Positions 5,820 through 8,121 of a stretch of 8,121 nt of DNA are shown piece by piece (position 1 is the first letter of the stretch; each line of letters opens with the position of its first letter). Under the pieces are notes generated by a model. The model had not been told where the DNA came from. It was given only the letters and a program-made list of their open reading frames with translations, and did not search any database. The stretch is taken from positions 1 to 8,121 of the forward strand of contig CALHRB010000043.1 of the NCBI GenBank assembly GCA_938038165.1, written 5' to 3'. Both the position numbers and the translations under genes were made by a program. Source of the stretch: Candidatus Kapaibacterium sp. Lineage in GTDB: Bacteria > Bacteroidota > Ignavibacteria > Kapaibacteriales > UBA2268.

Positions 5820-8121
5820 TTTCTACTTTTGTTTTAACATTTTTAATATAAGCAACAGATGGCTTAGTATTAAGAAATTCCAATTTGTGATAAATATCTT
5901 TTTGTTTAATCAATTCTGAAATTTTAGATGATTTGTCGTTTAAATCTCCGAAGATAATAGCTTCTGTCGGACAAGCCTCCTGACATGCAGTCTGGAAATA
6001 AGAATCTGGAATAAACTTCATACCTTTGTTTTTTGTTTCAATTCTTGCGTGATTAATCCTTTGAATGCAGAAAGTGCATTTTTCAGTGACGCCTCTCATT
6101 CTAATTGTAATCGAAGGATTTAACATGTTTTCTAAAGGTTGACTAAGCTTTTCATAATAGTTTTCATAATTAAATTTTCTGACATTATAAGGACAATTCA
6201 CCATACAGAACCTTGCCCCGATGCAGCGGTTATAAGTCATTTCATTTATACCTTCCGGGCTATGGCTTGTTGCCCCTACTGGACAGACGCTTTCACAAGG
6301 TGCATTTTCGCAGTGTTGGCATAACATAGGTTCAAAAAAACTAACATCTTCATTATCATTATCATATCTGTCAATTTTTATCCAATGCATAATTCTGCCT
6401 ATTTCAATTTGGTCTTTTCCGACTATTGGAATATTATTTTCGAATTGACAGGAAAGCACACATGAATTGCATCCGATACATTTTGATATATCAATCAACA
6501 TTCCCCACTTTTGCCCCTGATGTTCGTATCCGGGATAAATTGAATTGTTGTGTATTCTTGTTTTTTTTAAAACCTCAATGTTTAAGGTGAAATAACTTTG
6601 TGATTTTGCAAAATTTACCTTTTTACCTGTTTTTTCAATTTTGACCGGAATTGAGTTAAATGAAAATTCACTATCACTGAAATCTACCAGCTCAAAAGGA
6701 TTTACACCGTAGGTCTCTTCTGTGCTTTGAATTTTCCTGCCAAACCCAGAAGATATTCCGATTATTCCATCTGCAATTCCATTTAGAATATAAACAGGCA
6801 ATTCAATTTTATTTTCACCCGAATAGACACTTATAAAATCACCTTCATTTAGTTCATACTTTTGTGCTAATGATTTTGAAATATATCCGGCATTTTCCCA
6901 TGTGATTTTGCTAATTGGGTCAGGCAATTCCAGCAGGAAAGGATTATTAGGCTCAAAATCATCATAGAAGCAGTATGACGGAAGGATTTGAAAATAAACA
7001 TCTGATTTTGGAATTCGAAAATTATTTGAAAATTCAGTTGTTATATTATTTTTAAGCAGAATTTTTTTTTGTGTGTCGTTCTTTATTGAAAAATAACCAT
7101 TTCTTAAAGCAGTGTCCCATTCTTTATTATTTTTAATTTGATCTTTATAAACATTTCTGATATAATCATAATAAGACTCAAAAATTTGACTGCTTGAATC
7201 AAAACTTTGATAAAATCCAATAAGAAATTCCTCCGAAGAAATTGAGTCCTGATTGAGTGGTCTAATTACAGGTTGAATAATTGAACGATAGAAATTAAAG
7301 AAAGAGACATCGCCCCATTTTTCCAAATAATGATCAGCAGGGAGTTTTAATCCGCATTTCAAATAAGTTTCATCGGGATAAAGAGAAAGCGATATTAAAT
7401 CTTCGGATTTTATCTGTGATAACCATTTTTTTAAATTTCGGTTCCCGGAATAAAAAGGATTAGTCTCCAGAAAAATGACCGAACATCCGTTTCCAGTTTC
7501 AAAATCGCCAGACAAGATGCTTTTTTCCACTTCTGTGTAATCATTGCTGAATGGAATTACTTTTTCTGGATTAATAATTTTCTCCTGACCGATATTTTTT
7601 AATTCTTTGTTTATAGACATTATCAATTCTGTTAATTTTTCGGGTAAATTATCACCGGGAATCAGTACTGATTTTTCACCGAACTGGAATAACCTATCAC
7701 TAATTTTATTAACAATGTCTGCATTTTTTGAGTTTAATCTTGTTTTTAAAAAATTAGCTTTTTTATCGGGGGTATTGATTAAATTGGTGTATAAACTGAT
7801 CAACAAATCATAAAGCTCATACGGACTGACTGCATATCTTTCATCAGCAAAAATTCCAGTCAATGATTGATTCGATTCAATGCTTAATAGTTTTGAACCT
7901 GAATCTTTTTTATTAGCTAACTGCATGGTATAAATGGATGAAAGTTTATGAGAACCAATGATATCAGCATCAATGGTAACAACAAAATCAGCTTTCTCTA
8001 AATCAAAAACAAACTCAGAATCTATTCCAAAAAGATTTTTGTTAACATGTGAATGATGCGACCTGAAAGGAGAAAATCTTACAAAAAAAATATTTTTGTT
8101 TAACAATGAAATATTTTTGAT
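5812..8121 (-). CDS. actB: Alternative complex III iron-sulfur/molybdopterin-oxidoreductase-like subunit ActB (partial, N-terminus beyond the window)
   Basis: 769 codons are visible and the frame is still open at the right edge. The first possible start inside the window is a TTG at 8106, with five more sense codons above it, so it is not a real start; full-length ActB is usually near 1000 residues and has a Tat signal. From 8121 to about 6560 lies the domain homologous to molybdopterin oxidoreductases. In ActB it binds no molybdenum cofactor. It includes KADFVVTIDADIIGS, LKLPADHYLEKWGD and NPFLLELPDPISKITWENAG. From about 6500 to 5880 lies the ferredoxin-like domain with four cysteine groups: CIGCNSCVLSC (6480-6448), CQHCENAPCESVCP (6321-6280), CIGARFCMVNCP (6225-6190) and CTFC plus ACQEACP (6078-5966). 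These 15 Cys fit three [4Fe-4S] and one [3Fe-4S] cluster, as known for ACIII. ActB passes electrons from quinol oxidised at ActC to the c hemes. The stop overlaps actC by 8 nt. Confidence 0.95.
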   Translation of the reverse strand: MKNISLLNKNIFFVRFSPFRSHHSHVNKNLFGIDSEFVFDLEKADFVVTIDADIIGSHKLSSIYTMQLANKKDSGSKLLSIESNQSLTGIFADERYAVSPYELYDLLISLYTNLINTPDKKANFLKTRLNSKNADIVNKISDRLFQFGEKSVLIPGDNLPEKLTELIMSINKELKNIGQEKIINPEKVIPFSNDYTEVEKSILSGDFETGNGCSVIFLETNPFYSGNRNLKKWLSQIKSEDLISLSLYPDETYLKCGLKLPADHYLEKWGDVSFFNFYRSIIQPVIRPLNQDSISSEEFLIGFYQSFDSSSQIFESYYDYIRNVYKDQIKNNKEWDTALRNGYFSIKNDTQKKILLKNNITTEFSNNFRIPKSDVYFQILPSYCFYDDFEPNNPFLLELPDPISKITWENAGYISKSLAQKYELNEGDFISVYSGENKIELPVYILNGIADGIIGISSGFGRKIQSTEETYGVNPFELVDFSDSEFSFNSIPVKIEKTGKKVNFAKSQSYFTLNIEVLKKTRIHNNSIYPGYEHQGQKWGMLIDISKCIGCNSCVLSCQFENNIPIVGKDQIEIGRIMHWIKIDRYDNDNEDVSFFEPMLCQHCENAPCESVCPVGATSHSPEGINEMTYNRCIGARFCMVNCPYNVRKFNYENYYEKLSQPLENMLNPSITIRMRGVTEKCTFCIQRINHARIETKNKGMKFIPDSYFQTACQEACPTEAIIFGDLNDKSSKISELIKQKDIYHKLEFLNTKPSVAYIKNVKTKVENA

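Noticed and set aside
6139..6324. Plus-strand open frame of 61 codons
   Set aside because: It is antisense to the cysteine-rich ferredoxin domain of actB; its codons mirror conserved motifs of the true gene.
7607..7813. Plus-strand open frame of 68 codons
   Set aside because: It is antisense to the molybdopterin-like domain of actB, with no independent support.
5812..8121. Respiratory molybdoenzyme (for example polysulfide or nitrate reductase) in place of ACIII
   Set aside because: The fused molybdopterin-like and ferredoxin domains in one protein, followed by ActC-type NrfD, DUF3341 and a monoheme cytochrome, are the specific ACIII arrangement. True molybdoenzymes carry the Fe-S subunit as a separate gene.

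Overview
The window is AT-rich and every supported gene lies on the minus strand, so it reads from right (8121) to left (1). It has two parts. The right two-thirds is most of an Alternative Complex III (ACIII) operon in the order actB-actC-actD-actE. The left 3.2 kb is the first 1064 codons of a very large secreted protein with a repeat propeller and Ig-like modules. ACIII plus this style of secreted propeller/Ig-like protein suggests the Bacteroidota/Ignavibacteriota side of the FCB group, probably a respiring member. This is inferred from gene content only; there is no rRNA or other taxonomic marker.

ACIII block (8121 to 3355). The visible genes are an iron-sulfur/molybdopterin-oxidoreductase-like subunit (ActB, N-terminus cut by the window edge), an NrfD/PsrC-type membrane quinol subunit (ActC), a two-helix membrane subunit (ActD) and a membrane-anchored monoheme cytochrome c (ActE). 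In characterised ACIII, quinol is oxidised at ActC and electrons pass through the Fe-S clusters of ActB and through c hemes to a terminal oxidase or soluble carrier. All three gene junctions overlap by exactly 8 nt, with no Shine-Dalgarno sequence, which indicates tight translational coupling. The actC/actD and actD/actE junctions also share an identical 18-bp sequence. The pentaheme gene actA would be expected just upstream, outside the window. No actF or cytochrome oxidase gene follows actE within the window.

Intergenic region (3354 to 3195, 160 bp). It has no convincing terminator for the act operon. It does hold a good sigma70-type promoter candidate and a strong AAGGAG ribosome binding site for the next gene.

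Secreted repeat protein (3194 to 1, continuing off the left edge). It has a signal peptide, then 14 propeller blade motifs (enough for two seven-bladed propellers), a linker domain, four complete Ig-like modules and the start of a fifth. No sensor-kinase parts are visible. It has no evident functional link to ACIII and is probably a separate transcription unit.

Apart from the shared junction repeat and the anchor of ActE, the respiratory genes look like ordinary family members. I found no clear sign of a new defence, mobile or RNA system.
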